Positions 1 through 8,475 of a stretch of 64,000 bases of DNA are shown here, piece by piece. The position numbers and the translations under genes were made by a program. Position 1 is the first letter of the stretch. Each line of letters starts with the position of its first letter. This stretch comes from Pseudomonadota bacterium (GTDB lineage: Bacteria > Myxococcota_A > Polyangia > GCA-2747355): positions 62,001-126,000 of the forward strand of contig JADJTL010000002.1 in NCBI GenBank assembly GCA_016711215.1. The letters are read 5' to 3'. Below the pieces are notes generated by a model that saw nothing but the letters and a program-made list of their open reading frames with translations, had not been told where the DNA came from and ran no database searches.

Positions 1-2
1 AC

Positions 3-758
3 GAGGTCCTCGACATCCCCGCCGCCGTCGTCGCCAACCGCGCGCCGGTCCGCGGCGAGACCGGAACCGTCGTCGGCTGGGGCGTGATGTCGGAGCGCGG
101 CGACAAGCCAGCCGACAGGCCTCAGAGCGGGAGCAAGGCGATCACCGCCGTCTCGGCGAAGGTCCTCGAGACCGAGCCCGCCGTCGGGTTGCCCGGCGTC
201 TGCACGGGCGACTCGGGCGGGCCCGTGCTGGCACGTGAAGGCGACCGCGACGTCTTGCTGGGCGTGGTCTCGATCAGCGTCAGCGCCAACAACGGCCTCT
301 GCTCCACGGGCACCGAATACTACACGCGGGCGGATGTCTACCGCGACTGGATCGCCGCCACACCCGGCGCGGACCTGCGCTCGCTGGAGGACCTAGTGAG
401 CGCGACGACCTCGCCCGAGGAGAACACCTACCGGCTGCTCTTCGACGGCCTCGATCAGCCCACGGCCGCACCGACGACGACGACCCAGCTCGATGGGGCG
501 CTCGGCAGCGCCGCCGCGGCGTCCCCCTCCGCTGCCTCGAGCGCCCAGCTTGGGCTAGGCGGCGAGGAGGTAGAGGGGGTCACCTGCAACGCCGCCCCCT
601 CGGGCGCCGCCGTGGGCAGGGGTCGCGGGGCGGGCGCCCTGCCCTGGATGCTGACGCTGCTGGCCTTGGTGCTCCACGCGCGGCGACGTTCCCGGCCCCC
701 GCGCGCCGCGTCCCGCGCGCCGGCCTGGCGGGCCCTCCTCCGCGTCCGCGGCGCCTAG
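3..758 (+). CDS. Trypsin-like (S1) serine protease, 5'-truncated, with MYXO-CTERM-like tail
   Basis: The reading frame is open from the window edge, so the N-terminus, including the catalytic His and probably the Asp, lies outside. The visible part starts inside an S1 fold: a VVGWG strand is followed by CTGDSGGP, with the catalytic Ser codon at 213-215, and then a typical last-strand/helix segment ending RDWIAATP. After about 60 low-complexity Ala/Ser/Thr residues comes a single Cys, then a hydrophobic stretch (LPWMLTLLALVL) and an Arg-rich run. This resembles the MYXO-CTERM sorting tail of secreted myxobacterial proteins, but about 25 residues follow the Arg cluster, which is longer than usual. 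An exported protease anchored or sorted at the cell surface is inferred. Its stop codon and that of the next convergent gene share the palindrome CTAG. Confidence 0.85.
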   Translation, partial: EVLDIPAAVVANRAPVRGETGTVVGWGVMSERGDKPADRPQSGSKAITAVSAKVLETEPAVGLPGVCTGDSGGPVLAREGDRDVLLGVVSISVSANNGLCSTGTEYYTRADVYRDWIAATPGADLRSLEDLVSATTSPEENTYRLLFDGLDQPTAAPTTTTQLDGALGSAAAASPSAASSAQLGLGGEEVEGVTCNAAPSGAAVGRGRGAGALPWMLTLLALVLHARRRSRPPRAASRAPAWRALLRVRGA

Positions 759-2314
759 GGCGTGCCCAAGGGTGTGGCGTTGGGTCCGAAGGTCAGCGTC
801 CCATCAGGATTGAACCAACCCCGCTGGCGGTGGCTGGTCAGGGTGCCGTCGCACTCGCGATCTGCCCTCGCCTCGATCTCGACCCAGGCACGCCGACCAC
901 GACCGCCGCTGGTCAGGCGAAAGCGGTACGGGGTCGGCTCGGTCGGCGCGAAGCCGAGCGCCAGCCAGCTCGGATGGCGAAAATCCGCCGGCGACAACGC
1001 GCAAGGCTGCCGCTGGCCCGGTACCAGGCAGCAGCCCTTGGCGGGACTCCAGGGCGTCGTGACTGGCCAACGAAAGGCCTGGCCGCGGCGCACACTGCCA
1101 GTGTGCCTTCCGGTGTGCCTGCCCGTGTGCCTGCCAGCGTGAAAGGCCACCAAGGCGTCCCGCAAGCGCCGCAGCGAAGCCGCGCCCTCGTCCGCCACCG
1201 CGCGACGCTGATAGCTCAGGAACTGCGGAATCGCGACAGCCGCAGCGACGCCAGCCACCCCCAAGAGCAGGGGCGAGCCACTGACTGCCCACTCGGGCAG
1301 GCTGGCGCGGACGACGATGGCATCGCCGAGCCGCTGCGGCTGAAGCGTCAGCAGCACCTCTCGTAGCTGGCGGTAGCTGATCACGGCCGTCACGGCCTCG
1401 AAGAGGCTCGCGGACTGCCGCTTGCGCAGGTACTGCTGCTCGAGACCGGCCAGGCCCATCTTCAGGCCCATCATGAACATGCCGAGCACCCCATCGAGTC
1501 GCGATGGATCGCCCGACAGGCGCAGCACGAGCTCCCGCCCCGGACCGTAGGCGAGCGCCAAGGCCTCGACGCCGAGCGCGGCAGCCTGAGCCGCAAAGTC
1601 CTGGGCGCCAACGGAGCGCAACGCCGCCAGGAGCTGAACCCCCGGCCCGTCGAGCGCGCGCAGGCGGGGCGTCAGAGTGTCGGCGGCCCTCGCGGGTGCT
1701 CCTGGCCCGACCAGGTGGTCGACGCCGACACGCACCGCCGCGAGATGGCCCAAGAGCAGCCCAGAGGGCACGCGCGCGCTGACCCACCCTTCACCGGCCG
1801 CACGAATCGCGACCCCTCGCCGGCGTTCCACCACCTCAGCGCGCGGCCCCGCAGCCGCCGTCCCCGCGGCAGGCAACGCGGCGGCGGGAAGGCGCGCGAA
1901 GAGGGCCGCCTGCGGAACCTTGCCGGGACCCGTGGCGTACAAGACCACGTCCGTGACCTCGAAGAGATCCGCACCGAGCCGTTCGCGGAAGAGCTTCGAC
2001 AGCTCGCCGCGCAGCTCAGGGGCCCTCACGCCGCTGATCAGCGTCGTCACCAGCGACTGTCGCAGAACCGCCGCTGCCAGCGCGCCGGGCGGCACGAGCT
2101 CGAGCAGCGCAGCCTCGGCGGCCCGGGCAGCAGCGGCGTCAGTCACGCGCGGGCCGCTGGCGCTGCCGGCGCGCGCGGCGCAGGCCGCACCACAGCTACC
2201 GGGCTTGGCCACCGGCTTCGGCGTGCCTGCGCAGGCGACCAGCAGCCCGGCGCCAGCGAGCATCCAGCGCGCCACGAACATCGTTCGGCCCACGACCCAA
2301 GGCTTCAGCTTCAT
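755..2314 (-). CDS. Lipoprotein with C-terminal pilin-like region
   Basis: This 519-residue protein has an N-terminal signal with lipobox LLVAC (Cys about 28), so it is probably an outer-membrane or periplasmic lipoprotein. Residues of about 60-310 form an Ala/Leu-rich domain I do not recognise. Around residue 345 a hydrophobic segment containing AAVAIPQFLSYQRRA closely resembles the N-terminal helix of type IV pilins. It is followed by a helical stretch, GRHTGRHTGRHTG repeats, two cysteines and an acidic C-terminal part (IEARADRECDGT) like the end of major pilins. The prepilin peptidase motif (G-FTLIE) is missing, so this is not a normal pilin. Function is unknown. A start at the internal Met 12 is possible. 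Confidence 0.75.
   Translation of the reverse strand: MKLKPWVVGRTMFVARWMLAGAGLLVACAGTPKPVAKPGSCGAACAARAGSASGPRVTDAAAARAAEAALLELVPPGALAAAVLRQSLVTTLISGVRAPELRGELSKLFRERLGADLFEVTDVVLYATGPGKVPQAALFARLPAAALPAAGTAAAGPRAEVVERRRGVAIRAAGEGWVSARVPSGLLLGHLAAVRVGVDHLVGPGAPARAADTLTPRLRALDGPGVQLLAALRSVGAQDFAAQAAALGVEALALAYGPGRELVLRLSGDPSRLDGVLGMFMMGLKMGLAGLEQQYLRKRQSASLFEAVTAVISYRQLREVLLTLQPQRLGDAIVVRASLPEWAVSGSPLLLGVAGVAAAVAIPQFLSYQRRAVADEGAASLRRLRDALVAFHAGRHTGRHTGRHTGSVRRGQAFRWPVTTPWSPAKGCCLVPGQRQPCALSPADFRHPSWLALGFAPTEPTPYRFRLTSGGRGRRAWVEIEARADRECDGTLTSHRQRGWFNPDGTLTFGPNATPLGTP
1095..1139. repeat. 12-bp tandem repeat inside the pilin-like lipoprotein gene
   Basis: About three copies of a 12-bp unit (consensus cggtgtgcctgc on the plus strand) encode the GRHT tetrapeptide repeats of the minus-strand lipoprotein. 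The unit length preserves the reading frame, so copy-number change would only alter linker length. Confidence 0.7.
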
Positions 2315-2392
2315 CAGAGGTCCCTCGCCCCCTGATAACGCAGGCTGGCGATCGGGGGAAGCCGCCTAATCGCGACGCTTGGCGCCTACGGC

Positions 2393-2938
2393 TCAGCGAG
2401 GGTGACCAGCGCCCTTGCTGGGGGCGCCGCGGCTGCCCACCGCAGCGGCGTCGATCGCCAGGTGCAGGGCCTTGCGCCAGGCCTGATGGGCGGGGTGCGC
2501 CGCCACGTGCTGGAGCTGGAGCGCTTCAAGCTCGCAGTAGGGCAGCAGCCGCGCGCCCTGCTGGCGCAGGAAGACCACGGCGCGATAGCCCTCGGCCCGA
2601 GCGAGCCGCGCCCAGAGCGTCCGCGTGCGCCGGGGGAGGTTGCGATGTGCCAGGCGCCAATGCTGGAGCAGGCTGCGCGTGGGCAAGCAGGTGCTGCCCG
2701 CGGGGTCGAAGAAGGGCTCGGCCGCGCTCGCGCGCCACAACCACCGCGACACGCTGACGTGTAGCCTGCGCCCGCGCTCGAAGCGCACGGTGACCTGCGC
2801 CACCGCGCCGCTGCGGGCGAGGAGCTCGGCGACCGTGAGCTGCTCGCCCGCGCGAGCCGCGCTCGCCCCTAGCAGCAGCAAAGCCACCGGCACGCCGCCC
2901 AGGCGTTGCCGCCATCCCCATCCCCCCAACACGCTCAT
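2393..2938 (-). CDS. Small secreted protein of unknown function
   Basis: The start was placed at the ATG that overlaps the stop of the upstream amidase-like gene (ATGA, 2935-2938), which gives 181 residues and a good signal peptide (MSVLGGWGWRQRL, hydrophobic core, cleavage near ARAGE). A longer reading frame upstream has no signal sequence and overlaps the amidase gene. The mature part is basic, with two cysteines and many Arg/Trp residues; no family was recognised. The four-base overlap implies co-translation with the CHAP/NlpC-like protein, so a joint envelope role is plausible but unproven. Confidence 0.65.
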   Translation of the reverse strand: MSVLGGWGWRQRLGGVPVALLLLGASAARAGEQLTVAELLARSGAVAQVTVRFERGRRLHVSVSRWLWRASAAEPFFDPAGSTCLPTRSLLQHWRLAHRNLPRRTRTLWARLARAEGYRAVVFLRQQGARLLPYCELEALQLQHVAAHPAHQAWRKALHLAIDAAAVGSRGAPSKGAGHPR

Positions 2939-3672
2939 CGCTTGAGCTCCGGCGCCAGCAGCCGACGCGCCCGCAGCAGGTAGATCCGCGCGCCGTCGTA
3001 GCGCTTCCAGCATTGGTTGCGCGAATCGTAGGTCGCGCCATCGAGCAGGTCGGACCACTCGCGCGGATAGGCGCCGGCCGCGTGGGCACCCGCCGCCTGA
3101 AGCGTCCCGCGGCGTGGGTCGTGCTCCGTGATGATCTCCGCATGCGCCGTGTTGGCCCCGCGACCCGGGTAGTCGACGACCACGACATCGCCCGCCCGGA
3201 GCTGCTCGACGGCCGTGATCCGCGCGAAATACCGCCGCTGCTGCGGAAGCGCCTCGGCGTTGACGTAGTGCTGCCCGCCGCCTGGCATTCGATAGGTCGG
3301 CATCGCCCAGCCGGCCTCGGCCAGCGCATCACCGACGAACTGATTGCACTTGTTGAGTCCGCGGAGCCATTCGAGGCGCGTCTGGTCGGGGCGGCGATTA
3401 TGCGAGAGGGCGGGGTGCGGGCTGGTGGGCGCCCCCGCCACCGCGTAGTCCGCGCCCAGCTGCTCGGCGCGCGCGAGGGCCGCCATGGCAATCGACCAGC
3501 GCTGAGGTCCTGGACCAGCAGAGCGCTCCGGCCGGCTCGCCGGGAGGGGCGAGGACGCAGTCAGCGTCGGAGAGGCTGAGCTCGACGGGGGCGGCCAGCG
3601 AGGCCAAGCCGTTGCAGGGGCAAGTGCGGGGGCAAGTGTAGGGGCGATACGCGACGCGCTGGATGGTTCCAT
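2935..3672 (-). CDS. CHAP/NlpC-P60-like cysteine amidase domain protein
   Basis: The start is ATG at 3672, preceded by GGAGGG at good spacing. The first 65 residues are a Pro/Ser/Ala-rich stretch. The C-terminal part holds NKCNQFVGDAL with the candidate nucleophile Cys, then GDVVVVDYPG and TAHAEIIT with the candidate His. This is the order seen in CHAP and NlpC/P60 peptidoglycan amidases or endopeptidases. No clear signal peptide is visible, so the route out of the cytoplasm, if any, is unclear. It is translationally coupled to the small secreted protein downstream. The exact subfamily is uncertain. Confidence 0.65.
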   Translation of the reverse strand: MEPSSASRIAPTLAPALAPATAWPRWPPPSSSASPTLTASSPLPASRPERSAGPGPQRWSIAMAALARAEQLGADYAVAGAPTSPHPALSHNRRPDQTRLEWLRGLNKCNQFVGDALAEAGWAMPTYRMPGGGQHYVNAEALPQQRRYFARITAVEQLRAGDVVVVDYPGRGANTAHAEIITEHDPRRGTLQAAGAHAAGAYPREWSDLLDGATYDSRNQCWKRYDGARIYLLRARRLLAPELKR

Positions 3673-3686
3673 TTTTAGCCCTCCCG

Positions 3687-3704
3687 GGGTTGCGGCGGCA
3701 ACCC
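3687..3704. other. Hairpin next to the amidase ribosome binding site
   Basis: Inverted arms gggttgc and gcaaccc are separated by four bases. They lie just upstream of the Shine-Dalgarno sequence (3679-3684) of the minus-strand amidase-like gene. The hairpin could influence initiation or be the end of an upstream transcript; there is no T-run to support an intrinsic terminator. Confidence 0.35.
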
Positions 3705-3818
3705 GCAAAGTGGGCCCTTATCGGCTCGACCAGCCTCCGGGTTGCGGCCTCACCGCGCCTCCGCGCGCGCCTCGGCAGCCCCTTGGGTCAGCAGCCCGTT
3801 GATCTATCGCTCCTATCG

Positions 3819-5798
3819 TTAGCGCTGCAGATCGCGCGGATCGACCATCGGCAGGCTGACCGAGCTGATCTCGCTCTGGAGCGCCAGGTCGGGGTCCTCC
3901 TCGGCACGCAGCGCCGCCTGCAAATACGACTTGGCCAGCTCGGCCTCGTCGAGAAAGCCGATCACCGTGCGCGCGCGGTCGACCACCGGGATCTCGCGCA
4001 GGCCATTGGAGACCAGCCGCTCGGTGGCCCGCCGCAGGTCATCATCTTCGTGCACGTAGACCGGCGGCTGCATGATGTCCGCGGCAACCGCCCAGGGGGC
4101 ATCGTCGGGGGCACCCGAGAGCACGCGCAGCGCGTCGAGGCTGACCAGACCGACCATGCGCTGCCCCGCATCCACCACGGGGAAGACGTCCTGCCAGCTC
4201 GCCTCGCCCACGCGCTGCAGCATCTCAGCGGCCCCGGTCCGCGGCTCGAAGCTGACGAAGGGTCGCCCGCGCGTCATCAGCTCCTTGACGTGACTGCCGT
4301 GCAGCACGTCGAGCAGCAGCGCATCGCGGTAGACCGGCGACTCGTGCTGCGTCGGCGCCTGCGCCTCGTAGAGGGTCGAACGGCGTAGCGCGATGAAGGC
4401 GATGCCCTGCGCCAGCATCAGTGGCACCAGCAGGTCGTAGTTGCCAGCCAGCTCGCAGACCAGCACCAGCGCGCTGAGCGGGACGTGCGCGATGCCGCCA
4501 TAGCACACCCCCATCCCGACCAGCGCGAAGGCCCCTGGATCGAGGCGTGGATCGGCAAAGAGCAGCCGTGCGGCGCGCCCCACGGCCCCGCCAAAGAGGC
4601 CCCCGATCGTCAGCGCTGGGGCGAAGTCGCCCGCGCTGCCACCCGAGCCGATCGTCAGCGCCGCGGCCAGGAGCTTGACCAGCGCCAGCGCGAAGAGCAG
4701 CTCGACCGCGCCCCAGCCGGAGGGCAACCATGAGGCGCCGCTGATCGCCACCTGCACGGCACCATAGCCGACGCCCAGCAGCCCAAGCCCCTGCCCGCCC
4801 GTGCCGAAGTGGCGGCCCACCACCACGATCAAGGGCGTGCAGAGCGCCCCCAGCGCCACACCACCGACGCCCGGGCGTACCCAGCTTGGCACCGGCAGGG
4901 CAGCGAAGAGGCGCCGCGAGCGCTTCAGCGCGGCGGCGAAGGCGGCGGCGAGCAAGGACACGCCGAGGGCGAGCACCCCATAGAGCGGTAGGTGCGCGAG
5001 CACGAGGGGGAAGCGCGGTGCGTGGGCGAAGAGCGTCGACTCGCCGAAGATCGAGATCACGACGGAGTAGCCGACCACGCTGGCGAAGATCGCCGGCACC
5101 AGCGCGTCGGACTCGAAGCCGTCGCGGTAGAGCACCTCGACCGCCAGCAGCGCGGCGCCGAGCGGCGTGCGGAAGACCGCGGCGATGCCGGCCGCGACGC
5201 CAGCCACCAACAACACCCGCCGCTCGCGCGCGGCGGCGTGGAGCAAGCGCCCGATCCACGAGCCGAGCGCGGCGCCGATGTGCATCGTCGGCCCCTCGCG
5301 TCCGCCCGCGCCGCCCGTGCCGAGCGTGCAGAGGGAGGCCAGGAGCTTGACGCCGATCACGCGGCGACGAAGCATGCCGCCCTGACGGTGGAAGGCGTCG
5401 ATCATCGCATCGCCGCCACCACCGCGAGCCTCGGGCGCCAGCCGCGTCAGCAGCCCGCAGGCCAGGCCGCCGAGCGCGGGGAGCATCATCAACAGCCACG
5501 GACGAAAGGCGTGCGGCGTGCTCGGCGCGGCGGCCAGGATTTCACCGTGCGCGCGCAGCGGCGCATAGCCGGCGAGCTCCTCGAGCAGCAGCCGCTGCAC
5601 CAACTCGAGCCCACCGAAGAAGGCCGCGCCGACCAGCCCCGCCGCCAACCCCACGAGCCCGGCCCGCAGCAGCGTCCGTCCGACAAAGCGCAGGTCGAGG
5701 GGGGCGGCCCCGGCGAAGATCACGGGCAGCAGCCGACGCCGCCCAGCGTCCCACCAGCCACGCGCCCGCGCGTAGAGTTTCCCGAGCTCCTGACTCAT
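3819..5798 (-). CDS. ClC-family chloride channel or H+/Cl- antiporter with CBS pair
   Basis: This 659-residue protein has about ten hydrophobic segments and the ClC signatures GREGP (gating Glu at 168), GSGGSAGDFAP (the GxFxP filter region) and an AALL-type helix. After about residue 500 two CBS domains follow (ELMTRGRPFVSF..., DIMQPPVYVHEDDDL...), which in ClC proteins bind adenine nucleotides and regulate gating. It would move chloride across the inner membrane. Whether it is a channel or an exchanger cannot be decided here. It is transcribed alone and divergent from the MscS gene, with about 260 bp between them. Confidence 0.93.
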   Translation of the reverse strand: MSQELGKLYARARGWWDAGRRRLLPVIFAGAAPLDLRFVGRTLLRAGLVGLAAGLVGAAFFGGLELVQRLLLEELAGYAPLRAHGEILAAAPSTPHAFRPWLLMMLPALGGLACGLLTRLAPEARGGGGDAMIDAFHRQGGMLRRRVIGVKLLASLCTLGTGGAGGREGPTMHIGAALGSWIGRLLHAAARERRVLLVAGVAAGIAAVFRTPLGAALLAVEVLYRDGFESDALVPAIFASVVGYSVVISIFGESTLFAHAPRFPLVLAHLPLYGVLALGVSLLAAAFAAALKRSRRLFAALPVPSWVRPGVGGVALGALCTPLIVVVGRHFGTGGQGLGLLGVGYGAVQVAISGASWLPSGWGAVELLFALALVKLLAAALTIGSGGSAGDFAPALTIGGLFGGAVGRAARLLFADPRLDPGAFALVGMGVCYGGIAHVPLSALVLVCELAGNYDLLVPLMLAQGIAFIALRRSTLYEAQAPTQHESPVYRDALLLDVLHGSHVKELMTRGRPFVSFEPRTGAAEMLQRVGEASWQDVFPVVDAGQRMVGLVSLDALRVLSGAPDDAPWAVAADIMQPPVYVHEDDDLRRATERLVSNGLREIPVVDRARTVIGFLDEAELAKSYLQAALRAEEDPDLALQSEISSVSLPMVDPRDLQR

Positions 5799-6061
5799 CG
5801 CGGGCTGACCCTACTCGCTCCTGATGCTCGCGCGCCAGTGGTCGCGCATTTTTTTGCCCACGGCAGGGATCCGCCGCTGCACTGCGCACCACGCGCGCCA
5901 CCGCGAGCCACGCGAGCGCCGCAACACGCTCGGGCCGCCCCTTGGCTGCCTCCAGGGCATGCGCCGCGGTCACCTCCCTGCGGTGCGCTGGCAAAGCAGG
6001 GTGTCAGCATTTCAGGACCGCGGGTTGGCGTGTGCGCGCAACCGTGGTCCAATGCGCGCCC

Positions 6062-7417
6062 ATGAAGCCAATCACACTCGACGCGACGCCCTCGCACTGC
6101 CCTTCCTACGCCATCCCGCGATCCCGCCAGAGGACGCGGGCGCGCGTGAGCCAAGGCACGCGCGCCCGCAGCCCCGCACGTCTGGCGCTCGCGGGCCTCA
6201 CTGCGATCGTCGCAAGCACGCCCTCCGCCGTGCTCGGCGCCAACTCGCTGCTTCAGCACCTGCCGCAGTCCTTTCTACGGCGCGGGCCGGGCCACCTGGC
6301 GCTATGGCAGTGGCTGGCGCTGCCCGTGATATGTCTCGCGGCCTGGGGCGTGGGGTCGCTCCTCAGCCGCCTCAGCCGGCACCTGCTCTCGCGCCTCGCG
6401 GGCCGCACCGCGATGGAGTGGGACGATGCCATCGTCGCGCGGCTGGGCGGGCCGCTGACGGTGGCCTGGGCGCTGATCGTGCTCTCCCTTACGCTGCCCT
6501 GGCTGGAACTCCCCGTGCCGGCCCAGCGGATTGCCGGCCGCATCATTCGCGCGAGCCTCTTCGTCGACTTCTTCTGGGTGCTCGCGCGCGCGCTCGACGT
6601 GGCAGCGCAGCTGATCGGCTCGTCCTCCTGGGCCCAGGACCATCCGGCCTCGCGGTCACTGGTACCGCTCGGCGCGCGCCTCGGTAAGCTCGCTGTCCTG
6701 ATCACCGCCGTCGTCGCGCTGATCTCGGCGGTGGGTTATCCGGTGGGCAGCCTGCTCGCGGGGCTCGGCATCGGTGGCTTGGCCGTGGCGCTCGCCGGCC
6801 AGAAGACGATCGAGAACCTCTTCGGGGCGTTCTCGATCGGCGCCGACCAGCCCTTTCGCCAAGGCGACGTCGTGCGCGTCGAGGACACCTTCGGCACGGT
6901 CGAGACCATCGGGCTGCGCTCGACCAAGATCCGTTCGCTCGATCGCACGCTGATCAGCATCCCGAACGGCAGGCTCGCCGAGATGCGCCTCGAGTCGTAC
7001 TCCGCGCGCGACCGCATGCGCCTCGCCTGCACCGTCGGCCTCGTCTACGGCACCACCCCAGCGCAGCTCCGCGAGGTACTCGCCGGCGTCGAGGCCACGC
7101 TGCGCGCGCATCCCAAGATCTGGCCCGACGCGGTGGTCGTCCGGCTGAAGGAGTTCGGCGACTCGGCGCTCTGCATCGAGGTGATGGCCTGGTTCCAGAC
7201 GCCCGAGTGGTCCGAGTTCCAGCTCATTCGCCAGGAGGTGCTGTTCAGCTTCATGGAGACCGTGCAGCGAGCCGGTACCTCGCTCGCCTTCCCCACGCGT
7301 ACCGTGCACCTCGTGCAAGAGCCGACGCCCGCCGCGACGTCGGCCGCGACACCGGCCGCGACCCCTGCCGCGACCCCTGCACCGGTGCCTGCGCCACGCC
7401 AACAGTCCGTCGACTGA
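6062..7417 (+). CDS. MscS-family mechanosensitive channel
   Basis: The start at 6062 (MKPITLD) was chosen over an upstream in-frame ATG because it sits closer to the membrane segments; no strong ribosome binding site is visible at either. Several transmembrane helices precede the pore-lining helix and beta domain signature (LLAGLGIGGLAVALAGQKT, then NLFGAFSIGADQPF and GDVVRVEDTFGTVE), typical of MscS. The C-terminal cytoplasmic cage follows, then a tail of Pro-Ala-Ala-Thr repeats encoded by a short tandem repeat. It probably releases solutes on hypo-osmotic shock. Its divergent ClC neighbour suggests an ion/osmotic theme, but this is only positional. Confidence 0.9.
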   Translation: MKPITLDATPSHCPSYAIPRSRQRTRARVSQGTRARSPARLALAGLTAIVASTPSAVLGANSLLQHLPQSFLRRGPGHLALWQWLALPVICLAAWGVGSLLSRLSRHLLSRLAGRTAMEWDDAIVARLGGPLTVAWALIVLSLTLPWLELPVPAQRIAGRIIRASLFVDFFWVLARALDVAAQLIGSSSWAQDHPASRSLVPLGARLGKLAVLITAVVALISAVGYPVGSLLAGLGIGGLAVALAGQKTIENLFGAFSIGADQPFRQGDVVRVEDTFGTVETIGLRSTKIRSLDRTLISIPNGRLAEMRLESYSARDRMRLACTVGLVYGTTPAQLREVLAGVEATLRAHPKIWPDAVVVRLKEFGDSALCIEVMAWFQTPEWSEFQLIRQEVLFSFMETVQRAGTSLAFPTRTVHLVQEPTPAATSAATPAATPAATPAPVPAPRQQSVD

Positions 7418-7494
7418 TCGCCTTGTGATCGCCTACCGCGCGAGCGACAGCGCCAAGGGGCGGTGGAGTCCCCCGCCGAGCCCAGCGCGAGACG

Positions 7495-8475
7495 CTAGGG
7501 CAGACGCGCGACGAGTTCCTCGGTGACCTGCCACAGGCGCGACGCCAGCGCATCGTCGCCACCGTGGCGGCTCGTCCGCGCCTCGCGGCAGTCGGCGAAA
7601 TAGCGCCCGCTGACGCCCGTCGCCGCCGGATGCACCGCCACATAACACTGCGTCGCCGCGCCCTGCGCAGCGGTCTTGAGGATCAGCGGCGCTGCTACCG
7701 CGAGCACGCCACGCACCAGGGGATTGAGGTGGCGGACGAGGTTGGTGCGAATCACGCCCGGGTGAATCGCGTTCGCCGTGCGCCGCGCCCGCGGGCTGCT
7801 CGCCAGGCGGCTAGCCAGCGCGCGCGCGAAGAGCAGGTTCGCCAGCTTGGACTGGCCGTAGGCGGCCCACGGGCGATAGTCGCGCGTTCCTGCGAGGTCG
7901 TCGAAGGCGATCCCACCCGGCGGCGCTCCCCGATGCGCGCGGCTGCTGACCATCACCACGCGCCCGTCGTCCGCGAGCTGATCGAGCAACCCCGTCACCA
8001 GGATGAAGTGCCCGACGTGGTTGGTAAGAAACTGCAGCTCGAGCCCATGGCGCTGCTCGAGCCGCGGCAGCGCCATGATGCCCGCGTTGGCGATCAGGGC
8101 GTCGATCGGGCGCCCGAGCGCCCGCACGGCCTCGACGCAGGCACGCACCGCCGAGGGCTCGGAGAGCTCACAGGCCAGCGTCGTGCACGCGGCGCCCGAG
8201 CTCCGCGCGTCGCTCAACGCGCCGCCCGCCTCGGCAACGGCTGCCGCGGCCTTCTCCGCCGTGCGCGCGAGGGCGATCACCGACGCTCCTCGGCCGATCA
8301 GCGCGCGCAGCGTCTCCAACCCGAGCCCGCTGTTGCTGCCCGTCAGCAGCACCGTCTTACCGCGCAGGTCGAGCCCGCCGACGACCTCGGCGGCCGTCGA
8401 GCGGGCACCGAAGGCGCCCCCCTCCTTGCCGCTCGCCACCGGCGCGCTGCGCTGCTCTGTCGAGGTCATCGTCAT
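7495..8475 (-). CDS. Short-chain dehydrogenase/reductase
   Basis: This 326-residue NAD(P)-dependent oxidoreductase has the Rossmann motif TGSNSGLG near residue 46, the NAG motif (ANAGIM) and the catalytic YxxxK (YGQSKLAN), with an upstream Ser in MVSSRAHRG. The spacing is that of retinol-dehydrogenase-like or WW-domain-oxidoreductase-like SDRs; the substrate cannot be read from sequence. Its start overlaps the stop of the adenosine deaminase gene by four bases (ATGA), so the two are probably co-translated. The link between them is not obvious. Confidence 0.9.
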   Translation of the reverse strand: MTMTSTEQRSAPVASGKEGGAFGARSTAAEVVGGLDLRGKTVLLTGSNSGLGLETLRALIGRGASVIALARTAEKAAAAVAEAGGALSDARSSGAACTTLACELSEPSAVRACVEAVRALGRPIDALIANAGIMALPRLEQRHGLELQFLTNHVGHFILVTGLLDQLADDGRVVMVSSRAHRGAPPGGIAFDDLAGTRDYRPWAAYGQSKLANLLFARALASRLASSPRARRTANAIHPGVIRTNLVRHLNPLVRGVLAVAAPLILKTAAQGAATQCYVAVHPAATGVSGRYFADCREARTSRHGGDDALASRLWQVTEELVARLP

